Origin: PCC-6802 sp943367755
Lineage (GTDB): Bacteria > Cyanobacteriota > Cyanobacteriia > Pseudanabaenales > Pseudanabaenaceae
Direction: 5' to 3'
Assembly (NCBI GenBank): GCA_943367755.1
Contig: CALRKB020000013.1
Location: 39,542 to 103,541, forward strand
Length of the DNA: 64,000 nucleotides
In this document: in pieces, positions 36,501 through 43,610 of the stretch
Numbering within the stretch: the first letter of the stretch is position 1
Layout of the letters: each line of letters begins with the position of its first letter
The notes under the pieces: model-generated
Databases searched by the model: none
What the model was told of the DNA's origin: nothing
The model's input: the letters and a program-made list of their open reading frames with translations, nothing else
Program-made: the position numbers and the translations under genes

Positions 36501-36740
36501 CTTGGCTATCGCACTGGGGTTACTACTTAAAAGAGGCATAGATGCAGCAGCAATTGCAGCACCAAAGGTAGGAGCAGGAGATAAACGATCCCGGTTGATT
36601 AATAAAGATTGACACTCTCCACAGGTGCAAGCAGAGAGATGTTTAGAAACTTTTTGACTCTCTGATGAACCTCCTCCTACGTATCCAAACTTCTTGTTAA
36701 GATTAGAGCTATTAGACAGATCAATGAATTCGTTTAGCAT
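33570..36740 (-). CDS. Large secreted metzincin protease with Calx-beta and RTX repeats
   Basis: The protein has 1056 aa. A metzincin zinc site HEAGHTLGLDH (215-225) and a Met-turn 'APIMGVSYY' mark the protease domain (about 75-280). Then comes a PPC-like domain (about 300-410), four Calx-beta repeats (about 410-890, each with 'TEGNSG..KAFTFTVTR' and 'GDATAELDE'-type motifs), RTX nonapeptides (GGxGxDxLxG type, about 900-970) and a C-terminal 'YALITDFGVGDVIQ' secretion-type end. There is no N-terminal Sec signal, consistent with type I export; no transporter genes are nearby. It probably degrades or modifies extracellular protein. Confidence 0.85.
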   Translation of the reverse strand: MLNEFIDLSNSSNLNKKFGYVGGGSSESQKVSKHLSACTCGECQSLLINRDRLSPAPTFGAAIAAASMPLLSSNPSAIAKLYLDFNGHTTSGTDWNTEFNNGASFTTPAYSIDADTSNFSATEISNITEIWKRVAEDYAPFNIDVTTIDPGNLSASNNMRVVIGGAWDDWFEESGGAGGVAYLFSWQDSSDTPAFVFEENLANGQPKATAEAISHEAGHTLGLDHQSAYSGTTKTDEYNPGGNGWAPIMGVSYYQGLTTWSNGQSAAGSTVYQDDMAVIASASNGFGGYRTDDVGNTDATATALAVSGASVSGSGIIAQNQDVDVFSFTTGAGAISLNINVAAVGANLDAVAELYDPNGNLVTSGNPTNLQSASISTNIVTAGTYFLHVKSNSLYGRVGQYSISGTIVPPPAQTLSFTSASYSGNEGNSGSATSTIIATIARTGGSVGSVSVPVQLASAPGTATAGSDYTNQFPVVVNFADGETSKTVSILIVGDTSSEGNETIALQLGTPTGAVLGSQTNATYTILNDDLPATFAIAATNAIQTEGNSLTKAFTFTVTRSDNTIGTNAVNWAVTGSGANPANATDFGNVLPTGTVSFAPGETTKVVTVNVKGDTTIETDEDFNVTLSNPTNAATITSGTAMGTIQTDDLPATFAIAATNAVQMEGNSGTKAYTFTITRGGGTGIANNVNWAVAGSGANAANASDFNGYLPTGTTYFAAGETSKVVTVYVKGDISLEADEDFTVNLSNPTGGASIITPTATGTIQNNDLPAMLAIASTNANQTEGNSGNKAFTFTVTRTGDISSTSSANWLVAGSGVNPADANDFSTTSGTVTFLANQTSQTVTVSVKGDAIAELDENFMVTLSNPSSGTLIGTANATGTIRNDDAILGTAGNDTLTGLSGNDTISGLGGQDVLSGLLGNDSIDGGLGDDLLIGGVGNDTLIGNSGNDTLIGIDTTLGATSFGAGEIDRLSGSAGTDRFVLGDATKTYYLGNGMSDYALITDFGVGDVIQKSALDNLTIGGALPTGISYGSAIYRGTDLIAVVQGSTPTLAAFVSV

Positions 36741-36956
36741 CTTTAAATTTCAAACCCCGTTACTTAAAAATCCCCATTACACAGCCACGTCAAATCTGAC
36801 AACTCACACATGCGCTCTTGCGATCAAGAGCGAACAGTTGCCAAATACTCACAACTTATTGTTGAAAGCTTGCTAGAAATTCATCACAGTACTGTCAGAC
36901 GAATCTCGCAGTATCAGGTGAGATATCGCACACAGCTCCTAAGCTAATCCCCGTAA

Positions 36957-36974
36957 CAACAGCAATTGCTGTTG
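36957..36974. promoter_or_regulatory. 18-bp perfect palindrome upstream of the RTX protease
   Basis: CAACAGCAATTGCTGTTG is fully self-complementary with no spacer. It lies about 215 bp upstream of the protease start. A gapless dyad of this length is more like a dimeric regulator site than a terminator. The regulator is unknown. Confidence 0.35.
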
Positions 36975-37244
36975 CTTAGATGATTTCAGACGAAACCGCT
37001 TTAATCAACCTCAAAGACATATTGCCCACAGTTAGAGGTGAAACGATCATATGTACCTATAGAGAACTTAAAATTGCATCCTTAGGTATAGCCAACACCT
37101 AAATCATTTGGACAGATTTTACCTGGGTGTGAGAGGGAAATGCTCCTAAAGAGGGGAGCTACCTGTCCATCTCGTTGTACCATTTTCAAGAATGATCGCG
37201 CGTAGCGAGGCACTCAAATCTCGATCTGTCGCTTAATCAACCAA

Positions 37245-37334
37245 CCCCGCTGCAAGCAGACGGGGTATGGAAGCGGATCTGCTCCCGAACCTGAAGATTC
37301 GGATTGCATTTTATCCTCTTTGCTGCAGAGCAGC
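37245..37334. repeat. Cluster of three hairpins, possible remnant of a palindrome-ended mobile element
   Basis: Hairpin 1 is CCCCG-CTGC-AA-GCAG-A-CGGGG (37245-37265), hairpin 2 is CCGAA...TTCGG around 37290, and hairpin 3 is GCTGC-AGA-GCAGC (37322-37334), followed by GGGGAATCTACCC. Outer hairpins with related GCTGC/GCAG cores enclosing less than 100 bp resemble IS200/IS605-type ends without a transposase. A structured RNA is the alternative. Confidence 0.35.
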
Positions 37335-37422
37335 GGGGAATCTACCCACACTAGATTGAAATTGGTATAACTTACAGCAGATTGAGTTCAAACGCACCAC
37401 AACTAAAAATATAAAACCCATT

Positions 37423-37450
37423 GCGGGGCTTCGCCCTGCGACCCTTTTTT
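37423..37450 (+). terminator. Terminator-like hairpin with T-run
   Basis: The stem GCGGGGC/GCCCTGC with a TTC loop is followed by ACCC and six T. It reads as a plus-strand rho-independent terminator, yet no plus-strand gene precedes it within the gap, which hints at an unannotated transcript ending here. GC-rich TTC-loop hairpins of this kind are also dispersed repeats in some cyanobacteria. Confidence 0.4.
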
Positions 37451-37535
37451 GTAGCATGCTCAATCAAAAACAAAAACTGCTGTAACTGACGATCGCTATC
37501 CTGAAACGAGCGATCGCCATCAAAAATTACCAACA

Positions 37536-37565
37536 TAAAATAAGCACCCCCTAACTGGGAGGTGC
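37536..37565 (-). terminator. Rho-independent terminator of psbA
   Basis: On the minus strand GCACCTCC pairs with GGGGGTGC around a short loop, followed by TTATTTTAT. It lies about 40 bases after the psbA stop codon and fits a strong terminator. Confidence 0.7.
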
Positions 37566-37603
37566 CTAAGTCTAATTTGAATGAATTAGAGATTAATTAG
37601 AAA

Positions 37604-38686
37604 TTAACCGTTGATCGCAGGAGCGGTGAGAGCTACTGGCGTGACATCAACTGCAGCTAAGTCTAAGGGGAAGTTGTGAGCGTTGCGCTCGTGCATTACT
37701 TCCATACCTAGATTGGCACGGTTGATTACATCTGCCCAGCTAGGGACAACGCGGCCTTGCGTGTCAGTGATTGATTGGTTGAAGTTGAAACCATTCAGGT
37801 TAAACGCCATTGTGCTAACGCCCAATGCAGTGAACCAAATACCTGCTACTGGCCACAAGGCTAAGAAGAAGTGCAAGCTGCGGCTGTTGTTAAACGACGC
37901 ATATTGGAAGATCAAACGACCGAAGTAGCCGTGGGCTGCAACGATGTTGTAGGTTTCTTCTTCTTGACCAAACTTGTACCCGTAGTTGGCTGATTCATTT
38001 TCAGTCGTTTCGCGGATCAGGCTGGAGGTTACCAACGAACCGTGCATCGCACTGAACAAGCTACCACCGAATACACCGGCTACGCCCAACATGTGGAAGG
38101 GATGCATCAAGATATTGTGCTCTGCTTGGAACACAATCATGAAGTTGAATGTGCCGCTGATACCCAAAGGCATGCCATCGGAGAAGGAACCTTGGCCGAT
38201 TGGGTAGATCAGGAATACAGCTAGAGCAGCAGCAACAGGGGCACTGTATGCTACAGCAATCCAAGGGCGCATACCCAAGCGATAGCTGAGTTCCCACTCA
38301 CGACCCATCCAGCAGCAAATACCGATGATGAAGTGGAAAATCACAAACTGGTATGGGCCACCGTTGTAGAGCCACTCATCCAAGCTGTCTGCTTCCCAAA
38401 TTGGGTAGAAGTGCAGACCGATAGCGTTAGAAGAAGGTACAACAGCACCAGATATCATGTTGTTGCCATAGACCAATGAGCCAGCTACGGGCTCACGGAT
38501 ACCATCAATGTCCACGGGGGGCGCGGCGATGAAGGCGATTACGAAACATGCGGTTGCGGCGATCAGGCAAGGTATCATCAAAACACCAAACCAGCCAATA
38601 TACAGGCGGTTGTCAGTGCTGGTGATCCAATTGCAGAACTGATCCCACAGAGAGGCACTCTCGCGTCTTTGTACTGCGGTTGTCAT
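37604..38686 (-). CDS. psbA: Photosystem II D1 protein
   Basis: The protein has 360 aa and is full length. It binds the reaction-centre chlorophylls, pheophytin, QB and most of the Mn4CaO5 cluster. The ligands are intact: D170, E189/H190, H332, E333, D342 and A344 before the C-terminal extension cut by CtpA; Y161, H198, H272 and S264 are also present. Residue 130 is Glu, the high-light-type D1 state, not the Gln of the standard form. W126 (normally Tyr, beside the pheophytin) and A144 (often Cys) are unusual. T286 and G80 are standard, arguing against the low-oxygen D1 type. Confidence 0.96.
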   Translation of the reverse strand: MTTAVQRRESASLWDQFCNWITSTDNRLYIGWFGVLMIPCLIAATACFVIAFIAAPPVDIDGIREPVAGSLVYGNNMISGAVVPSSNAIGLHFYPIWEADSLDEWLYNGGPYQFVIFHFIIGICCWMGREWELSYRLGMRPWIAVAYSAPVAAALAVFLIYPIGQGSFSDGMPLGISGTFNFMIVFQAEHNILMHPFHMLGVAGVFGGSLFSAMHGSLVTSSLIRETTENESANYGYKFGQEEETYNIVAAHGYFGRLIFQYASFNNSRSLHFFLALWPVAGIWFTALGVSTMAFNLNGFNFNQSITDTQGRVVPSWADVINRANLGMEVMHERNAHNFPLDLAAVDVTPVALTAPAING

Positions 38687-38738
38687 AATTGCGAATTAAT
38701 TGGAATGATTAGTTTGGAATGAAATGTGAGTAGCGAAA

Positions 38739-38766
38739 ACACTACATCAAACACAATCGTAGTCAA
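38739..38766 (-). promoter_or_regulatory. Putative psbA promoter
   Basis: On the minus strand TTGACT (38766-38761) and TAGTGT (38744-38739) are separated by 16 bases, giving a 5' leader of about 45 nt to the psbA ATG. The -35 box is good, the -10 fair. Confidence 0.45.
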
Positions 38767-38790
38767 TTAATTATTTTTTGTGAACTATTC

Positions 38791-38805
38791 TTTACAATTT
38801 GTAAA
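38791..38805. promoter_or_regulatory. Dyad upstream of the psbA promoter
   Basis: TTTACAA-T-TTGTAAA is a perfect inverted repeat about 25 bp upstream of the -35 box. It contains TTACAA/TTTACA half-sites similar to the TTACA units of the HLR1 element bound by RpaB at light-responsive promoters, although inverted and not in the usual direct arrangement. An upstream regulator site for psbA is a reasonable guess. Confidence 0.4.
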
Positions 38806-38848
38806 CTATTGTCCAGGAATAGGTAAGATCGTCGGCTTTTTACACAGC

Positions 38849-39484
38849 TTAATCTTTTGGCAAGGAATTTTCGGAGGATGGCTCTAAATTTTGTCTGTGA
38901 GGGAAAAGCTTACCCATCAATCGATTTAGCTGCACCTGTCCATGAGTAGTTGCGGCAGATTGACCAGATGATTCTCCAGGTTTAACTTCACTTGATTTCA
39001 CCTCAGTAATAACTTCGGCGATTACTTGGGTGGTAGATGTAGACACTACTGTTTCTGATGACGGTGAGACCTCAACCTGACTATTTGTCACAGCCTTCGC
39101 TTGAATATCTTGAATATGAGGATCAGTTTGCCGATCGCTAATACCATCGATTAAAGATCCAGGTGCCACAACCTGACCAGCAGTAACAGAGCTATTGAGG
39201 ACAGTAGTTAAAGAACCAATGCAACTATTTTCCCCAATTTTGCCTTGCCCTAAAATTAGAACGCCCGCCCCTAAGTTCGCACCTGAGGCAATTTCTAACT
39301 TGCCGCCTTGAGCATGAATAATCGATCCCATGCCAATACAGACCCCAGCGGCAATGATAATTTTGCTGTTAGGGTCTGCTTGGATAAGGACGCCAAGGGC
39401 GATCGCCGCGCTTGGATCGATTGTGACATCACCACTGACGCAAGCGGGAGAAGTGCTTATGGGCTGCAGTGGGGATATATGCAT
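38849..39484 (-). CDS. ccmN: Carboxysome assembly protein CcmN
   Basis: The protein has 211 aa. The N-terminal hexapeptide-repeat beta-helix (about 15-115) is followed by a variable Ser/Thr/Val-rich linker and a C-terminal amphipathic encapsulation peptide ('VQLNRLMGKLFPHRQNLE'). In beta-carboxysomes CcmN binds CcmM through its beta-helix and CcmK shell proteins through the peptide. It is the last gene of ccmK2-K1-L-M-N, 2 bp after ccmM. Confidence 0.93.
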   Translation of the reverse strand: MHISPLQPISTSPACVSGDVTIDPSAAIALGVLIQADPNSKIIIAAGVCIGMGSIIHAQGGKLEIASGANLGAGVLILGQGKIGENSCIGSLTTVLNSSVTAGQVVAPGSLIDGISDRQTDPHIQDIQAKAVTNSQVEVSPSSETVVSTSTTQVIAEVITEVKSSEVKPGESSGQSAATTHGQVQLNRLMGKLFPHRQNLEPSSENSLPKD

Positions 39485-39486
39485 GA

Positions 39487-41535
39487 CTATTTCTTAGGCC
39501 TTTGGACGATCGCTTCAAGTACGCGCCGCTTTGATTTAGTATCAATGCCAAATAAACGTACGTATTCACCACTAAATTCACTCAGAATGGCTTCCAAAGC
39601 TGCAATTACACTGCTCTCATTATGAGCTTCAATGGATGGACAACTATACCAAGAACTCGTACGGAACCGACGCTCATCAGCATGCTCAGCACCAATACGA
39701 TGCCCTTGAGTCAACAGTTGACGAATTTGTGTTACTACATCCGAACTAATTCTCGTAGCAGTAGCCGTACCAGAGGATTGCACGTAGCTAGCAGCGCTGG
39801 GTTGCTGGCTGCTGGTTGCAGCACTGAAGGAACTAGAGGCAGAAGTAGCCGCCGAATTTTTACTGCCTGGGCGTTGAATGATGGTCTCGACTACGCGGCG
39901 CTTCGATTTTGTATCGATACCGATCAATCTGACATATTCACCAACATGCTCGTTAAGACAAGCTTCTAAAGCCGAAATAACTCCTGTTTCCGTATTTGAC
40001 TCCACAGGACTACAGGTATACCAGGAACTGGTGCGGAAGCGGCGTTCGTCAGCATGCTCAGTCCCAATCCGATACCCCTGTCCTAATAGCTGACGAATCT
40101 GAACGACTGTATCTTGGGTAAGCTTGCCATTTTGACTACCAGAGGCGGGAGCTTTATTGCTGCTGCTATAGCTGGAGTAGCTGCTGGTTGAACGGGCAGA
40201 GGCTGAGGCGATACTTTGTCCTTTATCACCAGGACGCTGTACGATCGTCTCAACCACACGGCGTTTGGCCTTGGGATCGATACCAATCAAACGGACGTAT
40301 TCACCGCTGTGTTCGTTGAGACAGGCTTCTAAGGCACTGACTACGCCTGACTCTGTATTAGCTTCGATTGGAGCGCAGGTATGCCAAGAACTGGTGCGGA
40401 AGCGACGCTCATCTGCGTGCTCAGTCCCAATCCGGAAACCTTGGGATAGTAATTGTCTAATCTGTCCGATCACCTCCAACACGGATCGCCCGTTCTGGCT
40501 AGAGCCACCATTCTGACTAGAATTGTAGCTAGAGTAGCTACTGCCAGCAGAGGTAGACGCCCCTGAACTAATTTGAGAAGGCTGGTCGCCAGGTCTTTGA
40601 ATCGTTTCTTCAAAAATGCGACGCTTGGTCTTAGTATCGATACCAATCAAACGGACGTATTCGCCAGCATGATCGGCGAGGCAGGCTTGCAAGGAAGCGA
40701 TCGCAGCAGATTCACTACTGGAATTAATCGGAGCGCTGTACCAAGAACTGGTGCGGAAGTGGCGCTCATCAGCATACTCAGCGGCAACGCGATAGCCTTG
40801 AGATAATAGCTGGCGTACTTGCTGAGCCGTATCGATCCTGGTTTGTTTAGTCTGTAACTGCATAGTCGTGACGTTGTTGTGGGTTGCTCTATTTAATTCA
40901 TGAGATTTATTGATTTCATCGCGAATAGGCACAACGCCAGCGTCATCCTTAACGCGGCGATACCCCATACGCAGAGCATCATTCATACCTACTACGTGAT
41001 GTGTGAAAGCGCGATCGCTTTCCTGTACATCGGGCAATCGCTCGGCTTGTTGCTGGCTAGTAATAATCGCTCCTGAAGGCACGAGTTTACCGGAGGGAAT
41101 TTCCACATCCTGCACCAAAGCATGCATCATCACAATGCAGCCATTACCAACACGAGCATTAAAAATTGTCGAACGAAAGCCGATAAAACAATCATCTCCC
41201 ACATAGGCAGGGCCATGAATTAAAGCCATATGCGTAATGGAAGAATTCTTGCCTATCCAGACTGAGTAATCATGCCCATCATCTCCAACTACTCGGCCTT
41301 TCTCTAAACCGTGAATCACTACTCCATCCTGGATGTTAACTCCTGCGCCAAGGCGAAAAGGAGCACCTTCATCTGCCCGAATAGAAGTTCCAGGAGCGAC
41401 CAGGACATCTTTGCCAATATAAACGTCTCCAATAATATTGGAGAACGAGTGGACAGAAGCAGTTGGATCGATCTGTGGCTCAGCGAGATTCTTTAATTGA
41501 GGAGTGGGTGGTGCAGCAAAACCACAAACTACCAT
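39487..41535 (-). CDS. ccmM: Carboxysome scaffold CcmM (gamma-CA domain plus four SSUL modules)
   Basis: The protein has 682 aa. The N-terminal gamma-carbonic-anhydrase beta-helix has the zinc histidines H75, H102 and H107. Four Rubisco-small-subunit-like modules follow ('QIRQLL.QG.RIGTEHADERRFRTSSW' type), joined by Ser-rich linkers; they condense Rubisco. The Cys pair needed for CA activity in the Thermosynechococcus enzyme (near residues 194-200) is absent, so CcmM is probably inactive as CA, fitting the presence of CcaA. M225, just before the first SSUL module, could start a short M35-like form of about 458 aa, though no strong ribosome site precedes it. Confidence 0.95.
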   Translation of the reverse strand: MVVCGFAAPPTPQLKNLAEPQIDPTASVHSFSNIIGDVYIGKDVLVAPGTSIRADEGAPFRLGAGVNIQDGVVIHGLEKGRVVGDDGHDYSVWIGKNSSITHMALIHGPAYVGDDCFIGFRSTIFNARVGNGCIVMMHALVQDVEIPSGKLVPSGAIITSQQQAERLPDVQESDRAFTHHVVGMNDALRMGYRRVKDDAGVVPIRDEINKSHELNRATHNNVTTMQLQTKQTRIDTAQQVRQLLSQGYRVAAEYADERHFRTSSWYSAPINSSSESAAIASLQACLADHAGEYVRLIGIDTKTKRRIFEETIQRPGDQPSQISSGASTSAGSSYSSYNSSQNGGSSQNGRSVLEVIGQIRQLLSQGFRIGTEHADERRFRTSSWHTCAPIEANTESGVVSALEACLNEHSGEYVRLIGIDPKAKRRVVETIVQRPGDKGQSIASASARSTSSYSSYSSSNKAPASGSQNGKLTQDTVVQIRQLLGQGYRIGTEHADERRFRTSSWYTCSPVESNTETGVISALEACLNEHVGEYVRLIGIDTKSKRRVVETIIQRPGSKNSAATSASSSFSAATSSQQPSAASYVQSSGTATATRISSDVVTQIRQLLTQGHRIGAEHADERRFRTSSWYSCPSIEAHNESSVIAALEAILSEFSGEYVRLFGIDTKSKRRVLEAIVQRPKK

Positions 41536-41934
41536 CTAGAATTAGCGCGCTATTAGCTACCCTACTGACTGCTATGCAGTCCTGAACCAGATAGAAGCGC
41601 ACCCTCCGAATAACGACAAATTTTGATTGATGTTTGATTTATAGCAGCTAGATAGCTCAAAGCACTTGGTTGCAAGTTACAAAGTTACAACCCGCTTTAT
41701 CCATCCTTAAAGACTATATTGAGTGATGCATCTTCCTCAGCGGGCATATGAGTTATAGAGAACCCGCTTTTAGCAAAAACGTCCCTAGCAAAGGAGTTTT
41801 GCTCAAAACTAGATCTCTTTGTCTCTTCTGGGATAAGAATTATTACTCATATAGCCCCTCAAAGTCTCTTGAGATAGACTTACAGCTAAGCAACTGGGCA
41901 GTTAAGTCACTGGGATAGCGAACTTCCATTAGCC
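41536..41934. other. Spacer of about 400 bp between ccmL and ccmM
   Basis: No coding frame was found. A weak hairpin AGCAAA-GGAGT-TTTGCT is at 41787-41803. The spacer is long for an operon whose other gaps are 2-80 bp, so ccmMN may have an additional promoter here; no clear boxes were seen. Confidence 0.5.
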
Positions 41935-42228
41935 CTAGCTATATTTACTGTAAAGCAGATAGTTATCAACATTAACAGTATCAATAATCGCTACCACTGA
42001 AGCATCCAAGGGCTTGCCTTCACTATCCCGTACCTGACGGGCAGCACTGCCTCGACTAAAAAGTACCCATTCATCTATACCTGCGCCAACGGTATCAGCA
42101 GCCACCTCGTATTCTGGCAAGAGTTGACCTTGATCGTCTACAAGCTGGAGAAAAAGAAACTTAGTTCCTGTCAAACTAGGTTCCTTGGAGGTACTAACTA
42201 CTGTGCCGCGAACTTTGGCAATTTGCAT
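41935..42228 (-). CDS. ccmL: Carboxysome vertex protein CcmL
   Basis: The protein has 97 aa, an EutN/CcmL-type pentamer former. Typical segments are 'MQIAKVRGTVVSTSKEPSL', 'KFLFLQLVD' and 'AADTVGAGIDEWVLFSRGSAAR'. It caps the twelve vertices of the icosahedral shell. It lies between ccmK1 and ccmM. Confidence 0.95.
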   Translation of the reverse strand: MQIAKVRGTVVSTSKEPSLTGTKFLFLQLVDDQGQLLPEYEVAADTVGAGIDEWVLFSRGSAARQVRDSEGKPLDASVVAIIDTVNVDNYLLYSKYS

Positions 42229-42288
42229 TTTGAGCGTTTCTTATTAGTTGTTGGCGTTGAAAAATCTATCTAACCAATGAACTTACAC

Positions 42289-42630
42289 CTATGGTCTGTT
42301 CATTGGACGAATAGAGTTCACGTTATCGCGAAATTGCTCTACTTCTTCGGTGTAGCGAATCGGCAGAACATATTCGAGGTTTTCGTGAGGACGAGCGATG
42401 ATGTGGGTAGAAAGCACTTGACCGCCATTGACGCGCTTGACAGATTCTGTTCCAGCAGCAACAGAGGCTTGGACTTCAGAAACATCTCCACGCACAATTA
42501 CAGTAACGCGACCGCTACCAATCTTTTCGTAGCCAACCAAGGTAACACGAGCCGCTTTAACCATTGCATCCGCTGCTTCTACTACGGCAGGAAACCCTAG
42601 GGTTTCGATCATTCCAACTGCGATCGCCAT
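42289..42630 (-). CDS. ccmK1: Carboxysome shell hexamer CcmK1
   Basis: The single-BMC-domain protein has 113 aa. 'AIAVGMIETLGFPAVVEAAD' and the pore region 'VGYEKIGSGRVTVIV' are standard. Compared with the upstream paralogue it has a longer tail ('RDNVNSIRPMNRP'), as CcmK1 has in Synechocystis. The ATG is preceded by an AAGGAG Shine-Dalgarno. It forms facets of the shell together with CcmK2. Confidence 0.93.
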   Translation of the reverse strand: MAIAVGMIETLGFPAVVEAADAMVKAARVTLVGYEKIGSGRVTVIVRGDVSEVQASVAAGTESVKRVNGGQVLSTHIIARPHENLEYVLPIRYTEEVEQFRDNVNSIRPMNRP

Positions 42631-42710
42631 CTGTTTTTACTCCTTAAAGTAACTAAAAATAAAATTAGAGAAATATACTTACTTATGAAACTAGGTCTAT
42701 CCGCTAGTGA

Positions 42711-43019
42711 TTAGAACGAGAATTGCTCTACTTCTTGCGTGTAGCGAATCGGCAGAACATATTCCAAGTTCTCTTGTGGACGAGCAATAATGTGAGTAGA
42801 AACTACTTCACCACCATTCACACGTTTCGCGGCCTCCACACCAGCAGCAATAGAAGCTTGTACTTCAGACACGTCTCCTCGTACAATCACGGTGACACGG
42901 GCACTACCGATTTTTTCATATCCCACAAGCGTGACACGAGCCGCCTTGACCATAGCATCCGCTGCTTCTACTACAGCAGGGAATCCCCTGGTCTCAATCA
43001 TTCCGACTGCAATTGGCAT
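42711..43019 (-). CDS. ccmK2: Carboxysome shell hexamer CcmK2
   Basis: The single-BMC-domain protein has 102 aa, nearly identical to CcmK1 over the domain ('VGYEKIGSARVTVIV' pore strand) and with the short 'EVEQFSF' C-terminus. It is the first gene of the ccm operon. An AGGAG lies 13 bases before the ATG and a small hairpin lies just upstream of that. Confidence 0.93.
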   Translation of the reverse strand: MPIAVGMIETRGFPAVVEAADAMVKAARVTLVGYEKIGSARVTVIVRGDVSEVQASIAAGVEAAKRVNGGEVVSTHIIARPQENLEYVLPIRYTQEVEQFSF

Positions 43020-43610
43020 AGTTATCTAATATCTCCTAGATTCCCGTGTTTTACACGGTTCTTTAGCGTTGTGTATATTACACCGAAAGCTACACACCAA
43101 TCCATTCCCATAGACACCAAGGATATGGGTGCGGCAACTTAGCGACAATTTCCGAAAAACTCGCGCAGGTTAAAACTGCTATCTGAAAACTTGTACGAAC
43201 TACTACACTTTCACTGGGCGCTATTTGTTAGGGTTATACCGTTTATTACTTCAGTTTTACCGCCATTCTGCGCATTTATACGCATTCTTTAAGAACATCA
43301 GAAGCAAGTGAAAGTTTACCCTATTTGATTCAACCAATCGAATCTTTCCAACTTTATTTGAGCTTCGATCGGTACGAAAGCGTACTTTGAACTAGCTCAG
43401 TCAAAATTTTTTGGCGCAGTTGTAGTGTGTAACTCCTTAACAAATCTATGGACGGGAGTGTCCATTATCAGCTTTTTAACAAGCTTTTCATTTTTTCTTT
43501 ATATATACAGAATAGAGAGGCATTGCACCTTTAGCAATATAAATCACAATGATTATTTCAAATTACATTGATTACCAAAACTTATTGTTAAAGTGGACTC
43601 CTATAACAAA
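43020..43610. other. Intergenic region of about 590 bp upstream of ccmK2
   Basis: It contains the ccmK2 leader with a CCGTGT-TTT-ACACGG hairpin and must hold the ccm operon promoter. I found no coding frame worth keeping and no clear -35/-10 pair. The left side of the neighbouring exported carbonic anhydrase operon ends at its right boundary without a visible terminator. Confidence 0.5.
43044..43058 (-). promoter_or_regulatory. Hairpin in the ccmK2 leader
   Basis: CCGTGT-TTT-ACACGG is a perfect stem of 6 bp with a 3-base loop, ending 7 bases before the AGGAG of ccmK2 when read on the minus strand. It would form in the ccm mRNA and could shield or expose the ribosome site or block 5' decay. 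Confidence 0.4.

Larger units (their letters stand above)
36741..37603. other. Gene-free region of about 860 bp rich in hairpins
   Basis: No convincing coding frame is present on either strand. It holds an 18-bp perfect palindrome near the protease start, a run of three small hairpins at 37245-37334, a terminator-like hairpin at 37423-37450 and the psbA terminator at its right end. The middle (36980-37240) shows nothing I can name. It could host a small RNA or the remains of a short palindromic transposable element. Confidence 0.6.

Noticed and set aside
39537..40860. Four long repeated blocks as possible mobile repeats
   Set aside because: They encode the SSUL modules of CcmM and are explained by the protein.
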